A stretch of 64,000 bases of DNA, taken from contig JAVKOQ010000057.1 in the NCBI GenBank assembly GCA_031835245.1, positions 124,001 through 188,000 on the forward strand, read 5' to 3'. Shown here piece by piece: positions 63,059-64,000 of this stretch. The notes under the pieces are model-generated. The model made no database searches. It saw nothing but the letters and a program-made list of their open reading frames with translations, and was not told where the DNA came from. The first letter of the stretch is position 1; each line of letters begins with the position of its first letter. The position numbers and the translations under genes were made by a program. This DNA is from Balamuthia mandrillaris (Eukaryota > Discosea > Longamoebia > Balamuthiidae).

Positions 63059-64000
63059 TTAGGAGAGACCAAAGCCGCGACTGTTTTCCACGGCGGCGGT
63101 CAAGTACTTGGCCAGCTTCTCTTTGCTGCTGTACTCTGGCAGCAGCAACCGACTGAAGCACGTAAATGATGTTGGCAGCCTGTGTTTTGTGTGTTTGTTT
63201 GTTTGTTTGTTTGAAACAGCATTCAGTAAGGCTCAAAAAAAGAAAAGAAAAGAAATGATAAGAAACAGTACCTATCAGAATCAGGGCCGTTGCGTTGGAT
63301 GATGAAAGGCATGCCACCCAACCCTTTGATGGGCACTCTGTCGCTGCCCGTTACGAATGCCAACAGTTGTTTCTTCCGTTCGATGGAATAGTTATGCACT
63401 ATCTCCCAAAACGCACTTTTTTGTGTGAAAGACGGAAAATAAAAACAAAAGAGCAAGTTAATAATTTGAGAGAGACAGAGCAGCAGAGGACAAGAGAACG
63501 AGAGAAGAATGGCTTTCTTGTTCGAAAGAAGGAACGGATACAAGAAGAAAGAGCAAAGGAGGAAAGAAGAGAGAAGCAAGATGAAAATAAGTACATGATG
63601 AGCGGGTGGTCAGGGTAGAAGCCATGCAAATAAATGGTAGATTTTTCTAACCCGTTAAAGTCTAACTCAGAACACCCGCAAATAAGCTGTTCTAGTTCTT
63701 CTGGCCTACATAACTACAAAAAGAAAATGAGCAAAGTGATAATAGTAGGAAAAAAAATAAGATATCTTACTTTAATAACTTGTCCGTTACAAATGCTGTG
63801 AAATCCTTCGTAGAATGCATCAAACTGAAACCTAAGCGAGTCTACCAACAAATGTTTCACATACAAGTCAACATATTCTATGGTAGAAGAAAGAAGACGA
63901 AAAAAGGAGAAGAAGAACAAAAAGTGAGAAAGCAGCATAGGTGGAAAAGAGTTTAACCGAAGAACAAATCTTTGGTTGTGTGAACGTACCTTGTTTGTTT
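63059..64000 (-). CDS. HECT-type E3 ubiquitin ligase, C-terminal part
   Basis: The gene enters from the right edge. Exons read: up to 63991 (edge fragment), 63877-63771, 63713-63595, 63415-63272, 63179-63059. HECT-domain landmarks in order: [43 protein letters not shown] then [25 protein letters not shown]; and the catalytic cysteine loop [16 protein letters not shown], which accepts ubiquitin as a thioester. The end [19 protein letters not shown] is the canonical HECT C-terminus. About 170 residues are visible. Which HECT subfamily it is depends on N-terminal domains outside the window. Confidence 0.92.

Noticed and set aside
1-64000. CRISPR arrays, bacterial operons, rRNA, complete tRNAs, retroelements, viral genes
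   Set aside because: Searched by eye on both strands; tandem repeats are all microsatellites or the 28-bp duplication, and no polymerase, integrase, capsid or transposase motif was seen.

Overview
The window is nuclear DNA of a unicellular eukaryote. It carries about 25 intron-rich protein genes on both strands, with short spliceosomal introns (roughly 60-350 nt, one of about 825 nt, donors mostly GTACGT, GTAAGT or GTTTGT), the standard genetic code, and eukaryote-only families: NatB auxiliary subunit, HECT, RING, F-box, FYVE/AGC kinase, AMPK-gamma-like CBS, WH2 and a TPR nuclear-basket fragment. KCTD/pentapeptide proteins, DDAH and F-box/ARM/LRR repertoires fit a free-living amoebozoan (Acanthamoeba or Balamuthia-like). 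That assignment is an inference; no organism-specific marker was seen. No virus, retroelement, CRISPR array, rRNA or complete tRNA was recognised.

Layout. 1-8.4 kb: 3' end of a gene, a small unknown gene, an M20 amidohydrolase, a cytochrome P450 and a secreted Cys-containing protein. 8.4-18.2 kb: methyltransferase, CBS protein, NAA25/MDM20 and DDAH. 18.5-28 kb: myristoyl-type F-box protein, membrane-anchored acid lipase, and a FYVE-C2-AGC kinase behind a 1.3-kb leader that contains no ATG. 28.4-33.5 kb: a decayed segmental duplication of an ankyrin gene plus KCTD/pentapeptide gene, with an orphan piece of a TPR nucleoporin gene between the copies. 34-45 kb: F-box/ARM protein, RING protein, SDR and a multi-pass class-3 lipase. 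45.5-51.2 kb: a TPR-repeat/SGNH-hydrolase fusion and a tail-anchored coiled-coil protein. 51.5-64 kb: large LRR protein, broken FG-GAP gene, TMEM8/CREST-type 7TM protein, small probable mitochondrial protein, thioredoxin-like protein, WH2 protein, and the C-terminus of a HECT ligase running off the right edge.

The genes do not form one pathway; this is ordinary mixed eukaryotic gene order. Lipid handling (P450, two lipases, CREST protein, PI3P-type FYVE kinase) and ubiquitin/F-box functions are well represented. The most notable signals lie between and inside genes: a recurrent TTTTTGTCGAC element near start codons; a 114-bp promoter-like repeat exactly 117 bp upstream of two unrelated start codons; intronic microsatellites that are always pyrimidine-rich on the sense strand; non-canonical GC-AG and AT-AG introns supported by reading phase; microexons; a 4-nt gap between one gene's stop and the next gene's start on the same strand; and several frame breaks in otherwise well-conserved genes.

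Exon models were built by hand from splice signals, reading phase and family motifs. Where exon lengths were added up (M20, P450, NAA25, DDAH, acid lipase, kinase, ARM, TPR-SGNH, LRR, SDR, WH2 genes) they gave whole numbers of codons. Starts are the least certain part.
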